Part shown: piece by piece, positions 8,201 to 16,247 of the stretch
How the letters are laid out: each line of letters opens with the position of its first letter
How positions within the stretch are numbered: position 1 is the stretch's first letter
Assembly (NCBI RefSeq): GCF_014842995.1
Contig: NZ_JACYXL010000001.1
Location: forward strand, 373,183 to 437,182
From: Rhodanobacter sp. 7MK24
Lineage (GTDB): Bacteria > Pseudomonadota > Gammaproteobacteria > Xanthomonadales > Rhodanobacteraceae
Direction: 5' to 3'
Length of the DNA stretch: 64,000 nt
Program-made: the position numbers and the translations under genes
Notes under the pieces: generated by a model
The model's input: the letters and a program-made list of their open reading frames with translations, nothing else
Databases searched by the model: none
What the model was told of the DNA's origin: nothing

Positions 8201-9604
8201 ATGAACGATGCAGGTACCGGCGTTGCCGGTCGCAAAGCCGCGGTGAGCGCACGCATTTCGCCCGCCGGCGGCCTGGACATTCTTTCCCGTCACGAAGTGG
8301 CGCGTCTGCGCGGGGCGAGCGATTCGGGCCTGCACGGCCTGCTGCGCCGTTGCGCCCTGGCGGTGTTGACTTCGGGCACCATCAGCGACGACCCGCGGGC
8401 CATCCTTGAGCAATATCCGGATTTCGACATCCAGGTGCAGCAGCAGGATCGCGGCATCAAGATCGAGCTGACCAACGCTCCGGCGCAGGCCTTCGTGGAC
8501 GGCCAGATCATCCGTGGCATCAACGAATTGCTGGTAGCCGTGGTGCGCGACATCGTTTACGTGTCCACGCAGCTGAAACAGATCGGCAGCGACGATCTCG
8601 AGCCCTCCGATGCATTGACCCAGGCCGTGTTCGAGATCCTGCGCAACGCACGCATCCTCAAGCCGCACATCGACCCGAACCTGGTGGTGTGCTGGGGTGG
8701 CCACTCGATCTCGCGCGATGAGTATGAGTACACCAAGGCGGTGGGCTACCAGCTCGGCCTGCGCGGCATGGACATCTGCACCGGCTGCGGCCCGGGCGCG
8801 ATGAAGGGGCCGATGAAAGGCGCCACGATTGCCCACGCCAAGCAGCGGCGTCGCAACAACCGCTATATCGGGGTCACCGAGCCGGGCATCATCGCGGCCG
8901 AGTCGCCGAATCCCATCGTCAACCAGCTGGTCATCATGCCGGACATCGAGAAGCGCCTCGAGGCCTTCGTCCGCATGGGACACGGCATCATCGTGTTCCC
9001 CGGCGGCGTGGGCACGGCGGAGGAGATCCTCTACCTGCTTGGCATCCTGCTGCACCCGGAAAACGCCGGTATTCCGTTCCCGTTGATCCTTACCGGGCCG
9101 AAGCAGTCGGCTGCGTATTTCGAGCAGATCGACAAATTCCTGCGCCTCGCACTGGGCGATGCGGTGGCGGCGCATTACCAGATCATCGTGGACGATCCGG
9201 CTGCGGTGGCAAAGGCGATGGCCAAGGGCATCGAGAAGGTGCGCAACAATCGTCTCGACACCAAGGACGCGTTCTTCTTCAACTGGGCCTTGCGCGTCCC
9301 CCTGGAGTTCCAAAGCCCGTTCGCGCCCACGCACGAAGCGATGCGCGGCCTGCAGCTGCATCATGGCCGTCCGTTGCACGAATTGGCGGCTGACCTGCGC
9401 CGTGCGTTCTCCGGCATCGTGGCTGGCAACGTGAAAGAGGAAGGCGTGCAGGCGATCGAGAAGAACGGTCCGTTCGACATCGACGGCGACCGCGACATCA
9501 TGCAGGCACTGGACAAGCTGCTGCAGGCCTTCGTGGCGCAGCATCGCATGAAGCTGCCCGGCGGCACGGCCTATGTGCCGTGCTATCGCGTGATCACGAG
9601 CTGA
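8201..9604 (+). CDS. ppnN: pyrimidine/purine nucleotide 5'-monophosphate nucleosidase (YgdH/PpnN, LOG family)
   Basis: A 467-residue cytoplasmic enzyme that, in E. coli, splits nucleoside 5'-monophosphates into base and ribose 5-phosphate and is stimulated by (p)ppGpp. Domain order fits PpnN: an N-terminal regulatory domain (about 1-150), a central LOG-family Rossmann domain with GGHSI (166-170), TGCGPGAM (194-201) and the signature PGGVGTAEE (267-275), and a C-terminal DUF3412-type domain. Length is close to E. coli PpnN (454). The ATG at 8201 is preferred over upstream in-frame codons because GGAG sits ten bases before it. A perfect hairpin (CGCGGGC-GTGT-GCCCGCG, 8162-8179) lies just upstream of that ribosome site. 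The gene stands alone and ends in its own terminator. Confidence 0.93.
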   Translation: MNDAGTGVAGRKAAVSARISPAGGLDILSRHEVARLRGASDSGLHGLLRRCALAVLTSGTISDDPRAILEQYPDFDIQVQQQDRGIKIELTNAPAQAFVDGQIIRGINELLVAVVRDIVYVSTQLKQIGSDDLEPSDALTQAVFEILRNARILKPHIDPNLVVCWGGHSISRDEYEYTKAVGYQLGLRGMDICTGCGPGAMKGPMKGATIAHAKQRRRNNRYIGVTEPGIIAAESPNPIVNQLVIMPDIEKRLEAFVRMGHGIIVFPGGVGTAEEILYLLGILLHPENAGIPFPLILTGPKQSAAYFEQIDKFLRLALGDAVAAHYQIIVDDPAAVAKAMAKGIEKVRNNRLDTKDAFFFNWALRVPLEFQSPFAPTHEAMRGLQLHHGRPLHELAADLRRAFSGIVAGNVKEEGVQAIEKNGPFDIDGDRDIMQALDKLLQAFVAQHRMKLPGGTAYVPCYRVITS

Positions 9605-9630
9605 CGAGGTCGTCGAGAGCCGCATGCAAA

Positions 9631-9656
9631 AAGGCCGGCATTGCTGCCGGCCTTTT
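9631..9656 (+). terminator. intrinsic terminator after ppnN
   Basis: The arms AAGGCCGGCA and TGCCGGCCTT pair around TTGC and are followed by TTC. The stem starts 26 bases after the ppnN stop. Confidence 0.85.
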
Positions 9657-9724
9657 CGTGCCAGTTTGCAGATGCGCCCTGACAGCTTGCGCATCACGAT
9701 TTACGCATCGAATTACGCGCAATC

Positions 9725-9757
9725 CAAAAGAAAAGGGCCTGCATTTCTGCAAGCCCT
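9725..9757 (-). terminator. intrinsic terminator after tRNA-Asn
   Basis: Read on the minus strand, AGGGC-T-TGCA pairs with TGCA-G-GCCCT around GAAA with one internal mismatch, and then TTTTCTTTT follows. It lies ten bases beyond the CCA end of tRNA-Asn. Confidence 0.8.
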
Positions 9758-9766
9758 CGATGTATC

Positions 9767-9843
9767 TGGCGCCCGAAGCTGGACTCGAACCAGCGACCCC
9801 CTGATTAACAGTCAAGTGCTCTAACCAGCTGAGCTATTCGGGC
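9767..9843 (-). tRNA. tRNA-Asn (anticodon GTT)
   Basis: The 77-base minus-strand gene starts with acceptor arm GCCCGAA, which pairs with TTCGGGC, followed by discriminator G and an encoded CCA. The D arm (TAGCTCAGCTGGTTAGAGCA), the anticodon loop TTGACTGTTAATCA with GTT, and the T arm GGTTCGAGTCC are all intact. A terminator follows. Confidence 0.97.
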
Positions 9844-9910
9844 GGGAGCTGCGTAGTTTGTCGATCGGGCGGGGAGCTGTCAAGCGGCTCTCTTGCTCAA
9901 CAAACCGCAA

Positions 9911-10468
9911 TCATTGTGCCGCGGCGCAACTGGCGGCTTCCGCCGTGCTGGCCGGCGCGCCGCGGATGCGGCCGATGTTGGAGACCACCACCACCAGGGC
10001 CTGATCCGGGTCGTTCCGGCTGCAGAAGCGCAGCGTGTTGGTCGTGCCGCTGGCGCTGCTATCGCTGCGGAAGCGCACGAATTGGCGGCCGTTGTCGCCC
10101 AGGACGGTGATGCCGGTGTAGCCGGCCCTGGTGCGCAGGGGAGCGGCATCTGGCTGGCCGTCGCGATCCTGGTCGTGGCCGACCAGCCAGCCGGACTCCC
10201 AGCGTGTCTCGCCACTGCAGCGCATGCCGTCGCGGCTGGGGCAGAACAAGGCGGTCTTGCCGGTGGTGACGGCGATGCCGCGTGCGTGTTGCAAGGCGGC
10301 GATGAAATCCATCTGCGCGACTTGCATCCGGTTATGCCGAACGAAACGTGCCAGCGAAGGCGCGGCGATGGCCGTGAGCACACCGAGAATCGCCACGACC
10401 ATGATCTGTTCGATCAGGGTGGCGCCACGCGGCCTGTCGCGTGAACAGCAAGCCTTTCGCATCGCCAT
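9911..10468 (-). CDS. type IV pilin-like protein, GspH/FimT family
   Basis: A 185-residue pseudopilin. The N-terminus is a short basic leader ending RPRG, then ATLIEQIMVVAILGVLTAIA, a prepilin hydrophobic helix with the conserved Glu at mature position 5. The first mature residue would be Ala instead of the usual Phe or Met. The rest matches the GspH/FimT layout: a helix (LARFVRHNRMQVAQMDFIAALQ, shown in part), then a beta-rich domain with two Cys (FCPSRDGMRC). Such minor pilins help start assembly of type IV pili or type II secretion pseudopili. The ATG at 10468 is chosen over upstream in-frame codons because AGGAG lies eight bases before it. No other pilin genes are nearby. Confidence 0.82.
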   Translation of the reverse strand: MAMRKACCSRDRPRGATLIEQIMVVAILGVLTAIAAPSLARFVRHNRMQVAQMDFIAALQHARGIAVTTGKTALFCPSRDGMRCSGETRWESGWLVGHDQDRDGQPDAAPLRTRAGYTGITVLGDNGRQFVRFRSDSSASGTTNTLRFCSRNDPDQALVVVVSNIGRIRGAPASTAEAASCAAAQ

Positions 10469-10555
10469 GATGCGCTCCTGCATGGGCGGAGGTGTCATGC
10501 TAGGAAGGCATGGTCACGCGGCCAGCCGTCCGGCAGGGGAGCATGGCGTCGGACT

Positions 10556-10578
10556 CTGCTGACAGGGTATGTCAGCAG
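10556..10578. promoter_or_regulatory. perfect inverted repeat in the uvrB upstream region
   Basis: CTGCTGACA (10556-10564) and TGTCAGCAG (10570-10578) are exact inverted copies around GGGTA. TTTAATAT, a possible -10 sequence, follows at 10585-10592, ahead of the uvrB start. It may be an operator or an RNA hairpin. It does not match the E. coli LexA box. Confidence 0.5.
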
Positions 10579-10620
10579 CCTCGATTTAATATGCAAGTCT
10601 CCGCCCGCATGTCGTTGGCC

Positions 10621-12636
10621 ATGAACGATAGATTCGAACTTGTCGCGCCTTACCAGCCTGCCGGCGACCAGCCCGAGGCGATCCGCCGCCTGAGCGAGGG
10701 CTTCGAGGCCGGCCTGGCCGCGCAAACCCTGCTGGGCGTCACCGGCTCTGGCAAGACCTACACCATCGCCAACGTGATCCAGCAGGTGCAGCGGCCCACC
10801 ATCGTGATGGCGCCGAACAAGACGCTGGCGGCGCAGCTGTACGGCGAATTCAAGGAGTTCTTCCCGCACAACGCGGTGGAGTACTTCGTGAGCTACTACG
10901 ACTACTACCAGCCTGAGGCCTACGTGGTGGCGTCCGACACCTTCATCGAGAAGGATGCTTCGATCAACGACCACATCGAGCAGATGCGGCTGGCCGCCAC
11001 CAAAGCGCTGCTTTCGCGGCGCGACGCGATCATCGTGGCCACGGTCTCGGCGATCTACGGCCTGGGTAATCCGGAGGATTACCTGTCGTTGCGGCTGATC
11101 CTGGCGAAGGGCGAGCGCATCGATCAGCGCCAGCTGATCCGCCAGCTCACCGAACTGCAGTACACCCGCAACGAGATGGAGCTGCGTCGCGGCACCTACC
11201 GCGTGCGTGGCGAGATCATCGATGTGTTTCCTGCCGAATCGGAAACCGAAGCGCTGCGCATCGAGCTGTTCGATGGCGAGGTGGAAGGCCTGGCGCTGTT
11301 CGATCCACTGACGGGCGAAACCGTCCGCAAGGTGCCGCGCTACACGGTGTATCCGCGCACGCATTACGCGTCGACGCGCGAGAGCGTGCTCAACGCCATC
11401 GACACCGTCAAGGACGAACTGAAAGAGCGGTTGGAGGTGCTGTACCGCGACAACAAGCTGGTCGAGGCGCAGCGGCTGGACCAGCGCACCCGCTACGACG
11501 TGGAGATGATGGCCGAGGTGGGTTATTGCCAGGGCATCGAGAACTACTCGCGCCATCTATCACGGCGTGCGCCCGGCGAGCCGCCGCCCACGTTGTTCGA
11601 CTACCTGCCGGCCGACGGCCTGCTGGTGGTGGACGAGTCGCACGTCACCGTGCCGCAGGTCGGCGCGATGTACAAAGGCGACCGCTCGCGCAAGGAGACG
11701 CTGGTGGAATTCGGCTTCCGCCTGCCATCCGCGCTGGACAACCGGCCCTTGCGCTTCGAGGAGTGGGAGGCGCGGGTGCCACGTGCGATCTACGTTTCCG
11801 CCACGCCGCGCGAGTACGAGCTGCAGAAGTCCGGCGACGCCATCGTCGAACTGGTGGTGCGCCCCACCGGCCTGGTCGATCCCGAAGTGGAGGTGCGCCC
11901 GGTGCGTACCCAGGTGGACGACCTGCTGGGCGAGGCCAACAAGCGCATCGCGATGGGCGATCGGGTGCTGGTCACCACGCTGACCAAGCGCATGGCCGAG
12001 AACCTGACCGAATATCTCTCCGAGCACGGCGTGAAGGTGCGCTACCTGCATTCGGACATCGAGACGGTGGAGCGCAGCGAGATCATCCGCGACCTGCGCC
12101 TGGGCGAGTTCGACGTGCTGGTGGGCATCAACCTGCTGCGCGAGGGCCTGGACATGCCCGAGGTGTCGCTGGTGGCGGTACTCGACGCCGACAAGGAAGG
12201 CTTCCTGCGCTCCACCGGCTCGCTGATCCAGACCATCGGCCGCGCCGCGCGCAACGTGCGCGGCAAGGCGATCCTCTACGCCGACGAAGTGACTCGCTCG
12301 ATGCAGGCGGCAATGGACGAAACGGCCCGCCGCCGCGAGAAGCAAGTTGCCTACAACGAGGCGCACGGCATCACGCCCAGGACGGTGGAACGACGTATCG
12401 CCGACATCATGGAGGGCGCCCGCAGCGAGTCGCCGCGCGGTCGCGGCGGCAAGGGCAGGGCGCGTGCCGTGGCCGAATCGCCGGCGAGTTATGAAGCCAT
12501 GGATCCGGCCAAGGCCGCCGTCGCCATCAAGAAGCTGGAGGCGCAGATGTACAAGCACGCCCAGAACCTGGAGTTCGAGGCAGCGGCCCATCTGCGCGAC
12601 CAGATCCATCAGTTGCGCGAGCAGGCCTTGCGTTGA
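10621..12636 (+). CDS. uvrB: excinuclease ABC subunit B (UvrB)
   Basis: A 671-residue DNA-repair helicase-like subunit that receives damaged DNA from UvrA, verifies the lesion and recruits UvrC. The Walker A motif GVTGSGKT is at residues 39-46, the beta-hairpin region reads [14 protein letters not shown], the DESH box lies in [10 protein letters not shown], and motif VI is QTIGRAARN. The C-terminal UVR coiled coil (about 632-668, [20 protein letters not shown]) is present. Length equals E. coli UvrB (673). The ATG at 10621 is chosen by alignment of [18 protein letters not shown] with known UvrB starts. In-frame ATG codons at 10609 and 10591 are possible and no strong ribosome site decides between them. 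The stop overlaps a repeat element. Confidence 0.97.
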   Translation: MNDRFELVAPYQPAGDQPEAIRRLSEGFEAGLAAQTLLGVTGSGKTYTIANVIQQVQRPTIVMAPNKTLAAQLYGEFKEFFPHNAVEYFVSYYDYYQPEAYVVASDTFIEKDASINDHIEQMRLAATKALLSRRDAIIVATVSAIYGLGNPEDYLSLRLILAKGERIDQRQLIRQLTELQYTRNEMELRRGTYRVRGEIIDVFPAESETEALRIELFDGEVEGLALFDPLTGETVRKVPRYTVYPRTHYASTRESVLNAIDTVKDELKERLEVLYRDNKLVEAQRLDQRTRYDVEMMAEVGYCQGIENYSRHLSRRAPGEPPPTLFDYLPADGLLVVDESHVTVPQVGAMYKGDRSRKETLVEFGFRLPSALDNRPLRFEEWEARVPRAIYVSATPREYELQKSGDAIVELVVRPTGLVDPEVEVRPVRTQVDDLLGEANKRIAMGDRVLVTTLTKRMAENLTEYLSEHGVKVRYLHSDIETVERSEIIRDLRLGEFDVLVGINLLREGLDMPEVSLVAVLDADKEGFLRSTGSLIQTIGRAARNVRGKAILYADEVTRSMQAAMDETARRREKQVAYNEAHGITPRTVERRIADIMEGARSESPRGRGGKGRARAVAESPASYEAMDPAKAAVAIKKLEAQMYKHAQNLEFEAAAHLRDQIHQLREQALR

Positions 12637-12936
12637 GAGCCTGTTCAATAGCTCTACATGGCCCACGTTGCCTTGCCGTGGCCGTCAGGTGTTAGTGCAT
12701 GGCGCAGGCTGGCGGGTCTAGCCGCGCGCTGTCGCATGGTGGTCACGGTAGGCAAACCGAAGGGCCGAGGGTGGTTGCCCACATGCCGGCGTCGTCACCC
12801 GGTCGTGGACGGACGCCCACTCCTCGCTCCTCAGGGCAGTGCCCATCCATGGATTCTTCCCGCGTGCCTTCACTTTCCCCCGGTCTGCGCGCAAACAGCT
12901 CCCGGCGCGGGAGCGTGGAGATGTTGAACAGGCTCT
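12636..12936. repeat. 301-bp non-coding element bounded by 19-bp terminal inverted repeats (MITE-like candidate)
   Basis: The left end AGAGCCTGTTCAATAGCTC (12636-12654) and the right end GAGATGTTGAACAGGCTCT (12918-12936) are inverted copies, identical over the outer 13 bases and over 17 of 19 in total. The interior shows no gene with coding character. The left end begins with the last base of the uvrB stop codon and the right end lies 5 bases before the tRNA-Val promoter. No clear target-site duplication is visible. A small non-autonomous element or a large chromosomal repeat are both possible. Confidence 0.55.
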
Positions 12937-12940
12937 AAGC

Positions 12941-12969
12941 TTGTCGCGGGGCAGGGAGTCGCCTATACT
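12941..12969 (+). promoter_or_regulatory. promoter of tRNA-Val
   Basis: TTGTCG (12941-12946), a 17-base spacer and TATACT (12964-12969) form a good sigma-70-type promoter. A GC-rich discriminator (GCGCGG) follows, as is usual at stringently controlled stable-RNA promoters. Confidence 0.75.
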
Positions 12970-13002
12970 GCGCGGCTCGCGCGGCTTGCAGCCGTGCGAA
13001 TC

Positions 13003-13077
13003 GGGCGGTTAGCTCAGCGGTAGAGCACTACCTTGACATGGTAGGGGTCACAAGTTCGATCCTTGTACCGCCCACCA
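13003..13077 (+). tRNA. tRNA-Val (anticodon GAC)
   Basis: The 75-base gene has acceptor arms GGGCGGT and ACCGCCC, discriminator A and an encoded CCA. The D arm TAGCTCAGCGGTAGAGCA, the anticodon loop CCTTGACATGG with GAC and the T arm AAGTTCGATCCTT are intact. Confidence 0.97.
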
Positions 13078-13089
13078 ATTTGAATCCGG

Positions 13090-13124
13090 CAACGGCGCGG
13101 CCTTCGGGCACGCGCCGTTGTTGT
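13090..13124 (+). terminator. terminator after tRNA-Val
   Basis: CAACGGCGCG (13090-13099) pairs with CGCGCCGTTG (13111-13120) around an 11-base loop, and TTGTTT follows. Confidence 0.7.
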
Positions 13125-13180
13125 TTCCGACACCCGGCTGGTGCCGGATTGATCCTGCGAGGCCGGGGAACCTCGATCGG

Positions 13181-14230
13181 TCAGTGGTCGAAGCCGTCGT
13201 CGCCCCGCACGATCGCAACGCCGTTGGTGGTGCCGCTGTCGATGGTGACGACGCTCTTCAGGTCGAAATTGCCATCGCCGTCCACGTTGAAGATGGAGAC
13301 GTGCGAGGCCGACCCGGTGCCGTCGATGACCGCGGCGAGGCCGTCGCGGTAAGTGATGTCGGTCGGCGCGCCGTTGAACGAGGCCACCACCGCTGCGTCC
13401 TGGACGATCTTGCGGCCGTACACGAGGTAGCGGGATACGGAGTGGCTGGGCGAATTGGCGGAGAACAGGAAGGGCCCGTCGAGGGTGACCCAGCAAGGAG
13501 CCATCTGGGTGCCGGAGCCGGTGACCGTCAGCACCGCATCGTTGCGCACGAGGCTGATCTCGTTCGCGTGCGCGATGGTGACGTAGGCATCGTTGCCGCG
13601 GGTGGCGAGCCCGAACGGTGCGTTGACGTTGGCGGGGATGTTCGCCACCAGCCTGGTCGTGCCTGACACGCTGCCCTGGTCTGTCAGGTCGACCGTTTCA
13701 ATGGCATTGCTCTTCTCGCTGATGACCAGTTGGCTGCCGATGACGCCTACCTGGGCCGCGGAGCCATCGGCGACGGCCAGCCGCGCCTTGCCGTCGGCGA
13801 TGGAATTCACGCCATGGCGGTCGATCGGATGCGATTCGATATAGGTGGCGGTCAGGATGTAGAGATGGCCGTGGCCGAAGGCGACGCTGACCGGGTTGTT
13901 GAGGGCGGGGACGAGCTTCTCCAGTTGCAGCGGAATGCCTGTCCAGCCTTTCTGGAAGACCGAAACATTGCCCGATCCGAAATTGACCACGGCAAGGCGA
14001 TCGTGACTCTGTGCGATGCCGCCGGCATTGCCTGTGACTCCACCGGATCCTCCGGTCGGGGATTGCTCGACCAGTGCACCGCGGGTGTCATAGACCAGCA
14101 ATTCATTGTTGGCTGTGTTCGATGACGTAACCACCAGGTCGCCATCGTTCCAATGTGCGGCAGCCTGCGCATTGACGGTTCCCGCAACCATCAATCCAAG
14201 CAGCGCCGATCCAAAGACCGTCTTTTTCAT
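13181..14230 (-). CDS. secreted beta-propeller-like protein, function unknown
   Basis: A 349-residue exported protein. A signal peptide occupies residues 1-22 (MKKTVFGSALLGLMVAGTVN-AQA). The rest is a series of short beta-rich repeats of the kind seen in YncE/lactonase-like propellers (for example GNVSVFQKG, NPVSVAFGHGHLYILTATY, DAYVTIAHANEISLV, PTDITYRDGLAAVID), so a periplasmic propeller fold is inferred. No catalytic motif is recognised. The start is supported by GAGGAACG upstream of the ATG at 14230. It is transcribed alone and converges on tRNA-Val. Substrate or partner cannot be named. Confidence 0.75.
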   Translation of the reverse strand: MKKTVFGSALLGLMVAGTVNAQAAAHWNDGDLVVTSSNTANNELLVYDTRGALVEQSPTGGSGGVTGNAGGIAQSHDRLAVVNFGSGNVSVFQKGWTGIPLQLEKLVPALNNPVSVAFGHGHLYILTATYIESHPIDRHGVNSIADGKARLAVADGSAAQVGVIGSQLVISEKSNAIETVDLTDQGSVSGTTRLVANIPANVNAPFGLATRGNDAYVTIAHANEISLVRNDAVLTVTGSGTQMAPCWVTLDGPFLFSANSPSHSVSRYLVYGRKIVQDAAVVASFNGAPTDITYRDGLAAVIDGTGSASHVSIFNVDGDGNFDLKSVVTIDSGTTNGVAIVRGDDGFDH

Positions 14231-14533
14231 GATCGTTCCTCGATATGGGCATTAGGTATGCGGCAACAGGCGTTGCCGCGACAAGTCGCTAATCAGCGAC
14301 CGCGCGCGTCGGTCACCAGTTATTCGAACGATTGGCCTGGTTGGTTACACCTCGGGCCTGCTGTGTGTGGCGAGCGCAGTCCATGGTGTGCATTTCGAGC
14401 GAGAGGCAACGCACGTAGGCACAGGGTGCTTGGTCTGGGACGCGGCATGAATTCGACCCTGGCGTCGCCCACCGGATACCATGCAACGGCGCGGATTCCG
14501 CTTCGCGCCGTTTCTTTTTGCCGGAGCGATGCG
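14231..14533. other. 303-base intergenic region with a terminator just before the HemJ-like gene
   Basis: The region separates the divergent propeller gene and the HemJ-like gene, so it should hold two promoters. No convincing -35/-10 pair stands out. Its one clear structure is a plus-strand terminator-like hairpin at 14485-14519. No short gene was recognised. Confidence 0.5.
14485..14519 (+). terminator. terminator-like hairpin 14 bases before the HemJ-like start
   Basis: AACGGCGCG (14485-14493) pairs with CGCGCCGTT (14504-14512) around a ten-base loop, followed by TCTTTTTG. No plus-strand gene precedes it, so it would end a short leader or an unannotated small RNA. Confidence 0.6.
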
Positions 14534-14983
14534 ATGGTCTACCTGTGGGTCAAGAGCTTCCACGTGCTGTTCGTGATCGCGTGGATGGCCACGGTGTTCT
14601 ACCTGCCGCGCATTCTGGTGAACCTGGCCGAGGCCGGCGACGAACCCGCAGTGAAGGCGCGGCTGCTGTTGATGGGGCGGCGGCTGTACAGGTTCGGCCA
14701 CAACATGTTCGGCATCGCCTTCCTGTTCGGCCTGACCCTGTGGCAAGGCTGGCGGCTGTTGCCGTCGAAGCTGCCGGACGTGACCGCGGGCCTGCACTGG
14801 ATCGACGTCAAGCTCACCCTGGTAGTCGTGTTGCTGGCCTATTTCGTGTGGACGGGGCGCATGCTCAAGCGTTGCGAGAAGGGCGCTGCGCTGCCGCCTG
14901 CGAAGACGCTGCGCTTGCTCAACGAGCTGCCGGTGCTGCTGCTGCTGGGCGTGATCTTCCTGGTGCTGGCCAAGCCTTTCTAG
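14534..14983 (+). CDS. hemJ: HemJ/CopD-like membrane protein (UPF0093), probable protoporphyrinogen IX oxidase
   Basis: A 149-residue integral membrane protein with four hydrophobic segments. Length and N-terminal pattern (WVKSFHVLFVIAW with His10) fit the UPF0093/HemJ family. Members in many bacteria that lack HemG and HemY oxidise protoporphyrinogen IX to protoporphyrin IX in heme synthesis, and the conserved His is a proposed heme ligand. The start at 14534 has GGAG seven bases upstream. The similar CopD copper-resistance fold is the main alternative. A terminator-like hairpin lies immediately upstream, so expression may be attenuated. The gene converges on the epimerase gene, which ends 22 bases away. 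Confidence 0.72.
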   Translation: MVYLWVKSFHVLFVIAWMATVFYLPRILVNLAEAGDEPAVKARLLLMGRRLYRFGHNMFGIAFLFGLTLWQGWRLLPSKLPDVTAGLHWIDVKLTLVVVLLAYFVWTGRMLKRCEKGAALPPAKTLRLLNELPVLLLLGVIFLVLAKPF

Positions 14984-15004
14984 CCCCGATTCAAGGGCGA
15001 CTGG

Positions 15005-16012
15005 TCAGCGGTTGAAATACCCTCGGTACCACGCCACGAAGCGTTCCACGCCTTCCTCGATGGAGGTGCCCGGCGCGTAGCCCACGTCGCGGCGCAGCGC
15101 CGACACGTCCGCCCAGGTGTCGGGTACGTCGCCCGGCTGCATCGGCAGCAGGTTCTTTTCCACGCTGCGTCCCAGGTGCTGTTCCAGCAGTTCGATGAAG
15201 CGCAGCAGTTGCACCGGCTGGTCGTTGCCGATGTTGTAGACGCGGTAGGGCGCATTCGACGTGCCGGGATTCGGCGACTTCGCGTCGTAGGCCGGGTCGG
15301 GTGTGGCAGGACGGTCGAGGGTGCGGATCACGCCCTCCACGATGTCGTCGACGTAGGTGAAGTCGCGGCTGTGGTCGCCGAAGTTGAACACGTCGATGGC
15401 TTCGCCGCGGCTGATGCGGTCGGCGAACAGCATCGGCGACATATCCGGCCGCCCCCATGGCCCGTACACGGTGAAGAAGCGCAGGCCGGTGGTGGGCAGG
15501 CCATAGAGATGGCTGTAGCTGTGCGCCATCAGTTCGTTGGCTTTCTTCGTCGCTGCGTACAGGCTCACCGGGTGGTCCACGGCGTCCTCCACCGCGAACG
15601 GCAGCTTGCGGTTGGCGCCGTAGACCGAGCTGGAGGATGCGTAGACCAGATGGTCGACGCCACTGTGGCGGCAGGCTTCGAGGACGTTGCCGAAGCCGAC
15701 CAGGTTGCTCTGCACATAGACCTGCGGGTTCTTCAGCGAGTAGCGCACGCCGGCCTGCGCGGCCAGATTCACCACGCGTCGCGGCTTGAAACTTGCGAAG
15801 GCCTCGTTCACCGAGGCGGCGTCGGCCAGGTCGGCCCGACGGTGGGTGTAACCGGCATGGCCGGCGAAGCGGGCGAGGCGAGCCTCTTTCAGCGCCGGGT
15901 CGTAGTAATCGTTGTGGTTGTCGATGCCCAGCACTTCGTCGCCGCGCGCCAGCAGGCGTTCGGTCAGCGCGGCGCCGATGAAGCCGGCGGTGCCGGTGAC
16001 GAGGAGGCGCAT
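15005..16012 (-). CDS. NAD-dependent sugar-nucleotide epimerase, UDP-glucuronate 4-epimerase-like
   Basis: A 335-residue extended SDR. It has the NAD-binding motif TGTAGFIG (residues 6-13), the ASSSSVYG segment (125-132) with the catalytic Ser/Thr, and YAATK (152-156) with the catalytic Tyr and Lys. The segment DNHNDYYDPALK and the VYGPWGRPDMSP region are typical of UDP-glucuronate (or UDP-galacturonate) 4-epimerases, which supply galacturonate for lipopolysaccharide or capsule. The ATG at 16012 is preferred; a TTG two codons upstream is also open. No glycosyltransferase cluster is adjacent, so the glycan it serves is unknown. Confidence 0.85.
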   Translation of the reverse strand: MRLLVTGTAGFIGAALTERLLARGDEVLGIDNHNDYYDPALKEARLARFAGHAGYTHRRADLADAASVNEAFASFKPRRVVNLAAQAGVRYSLKNPQVYVQSNLVGFGNVLEACRHSGVDHLVYASSSSVYGANRKLPFAVEDAVDHPVSLYAATKKANELMAHSYSHLYGLPTTGLRFFTVYGPWGRPDMSPMLFADRISRGEAIDVFNFGDHSRDFTYVDDIVEGVIRTLDRPATPDPAYDAKSPNPGTSNAPYRVYNIGNDQPVQLLRFIELLEQHLGRSVEKNLLPMQPGDVPDTWADVSALRRDVGYAPGTSIEEGVERFVAWYRGYFNR

Positions 16013-16157
16013 GGGCAAAGCCTTTGAGGGGTGGAGGCCGGTCTATTGTCGGCGGCAGGGCGCTGAATTGACAGCGCGCGATGGGCTAAACTAGCGTCTC
16101 GCTATCCATTCCAGTGACCAAGGTGGCCCGCGCCAACGCGCCGGCCGAGCGTGTGAC

Positions 16158-16184
16158 ATGGCAACTACCCGTGACCCTCGCTGA
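16158..16184 (+). CDS. putative thrS leader peptide MATTRDPR
   Basis: An eight-codon reading frame, ATG GCA ACT ACC CGT GAC CCT CGC TGA, with two adjacent Thr codons. A weak ribosome site (GAG) lies eight bases upstream. It precedes an antiterminator/terminator pair and the threonyl-tRNA synthetase gene, the arrangement expected for attenuation by charged tRNA-Thr. A ribosome stalled at the Thr codons would leave the antiterminator free. One reaching the stop would cover its 5' arm. Not proven; it is too short to judge by coding statistics. Confidence 0.5.
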   Translation: MATTRDPR

Positions 16185-16193
16185 CGACTCTTC

Positions 16194-16235
16194 CGCCTTG
16201 TGCTCCACAAAGGCGCTCAAGCGCCTTTTTTGTTT
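16194..16235 (+). promoter_or_regulatory. candidate threonine attenuator upstream of thrS
   Basis: Two hairpins share bases and exclude each other. The antiterminator pairs CGCCTTGTG (16194-16202) with CACAAAGGCG (16206-16215, one bulged A... first C at 16206). The terminator pairs AAAGGCGC (16209-16216) with GCGCCTTT (16221-16228) around TCAA and runs into T residues up to 16231, then TTTT after one G. Upstream, CAAGGTGG (16119-16126) can pair with CCGCCTTG (16193-16200) and would act as the protector arm. The terminator ends 12 bases before the thrS start. Confidence 0.6.
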
Positions 16236-16247
16236 TCAGAGAATCCC

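Noticed and set aside
10501-10620. E. coli-type LexA box upstream of uvrB
   Set aside because: No CTGT-N8-ACAG is present. The palindrome found has a different sequence and spacing.
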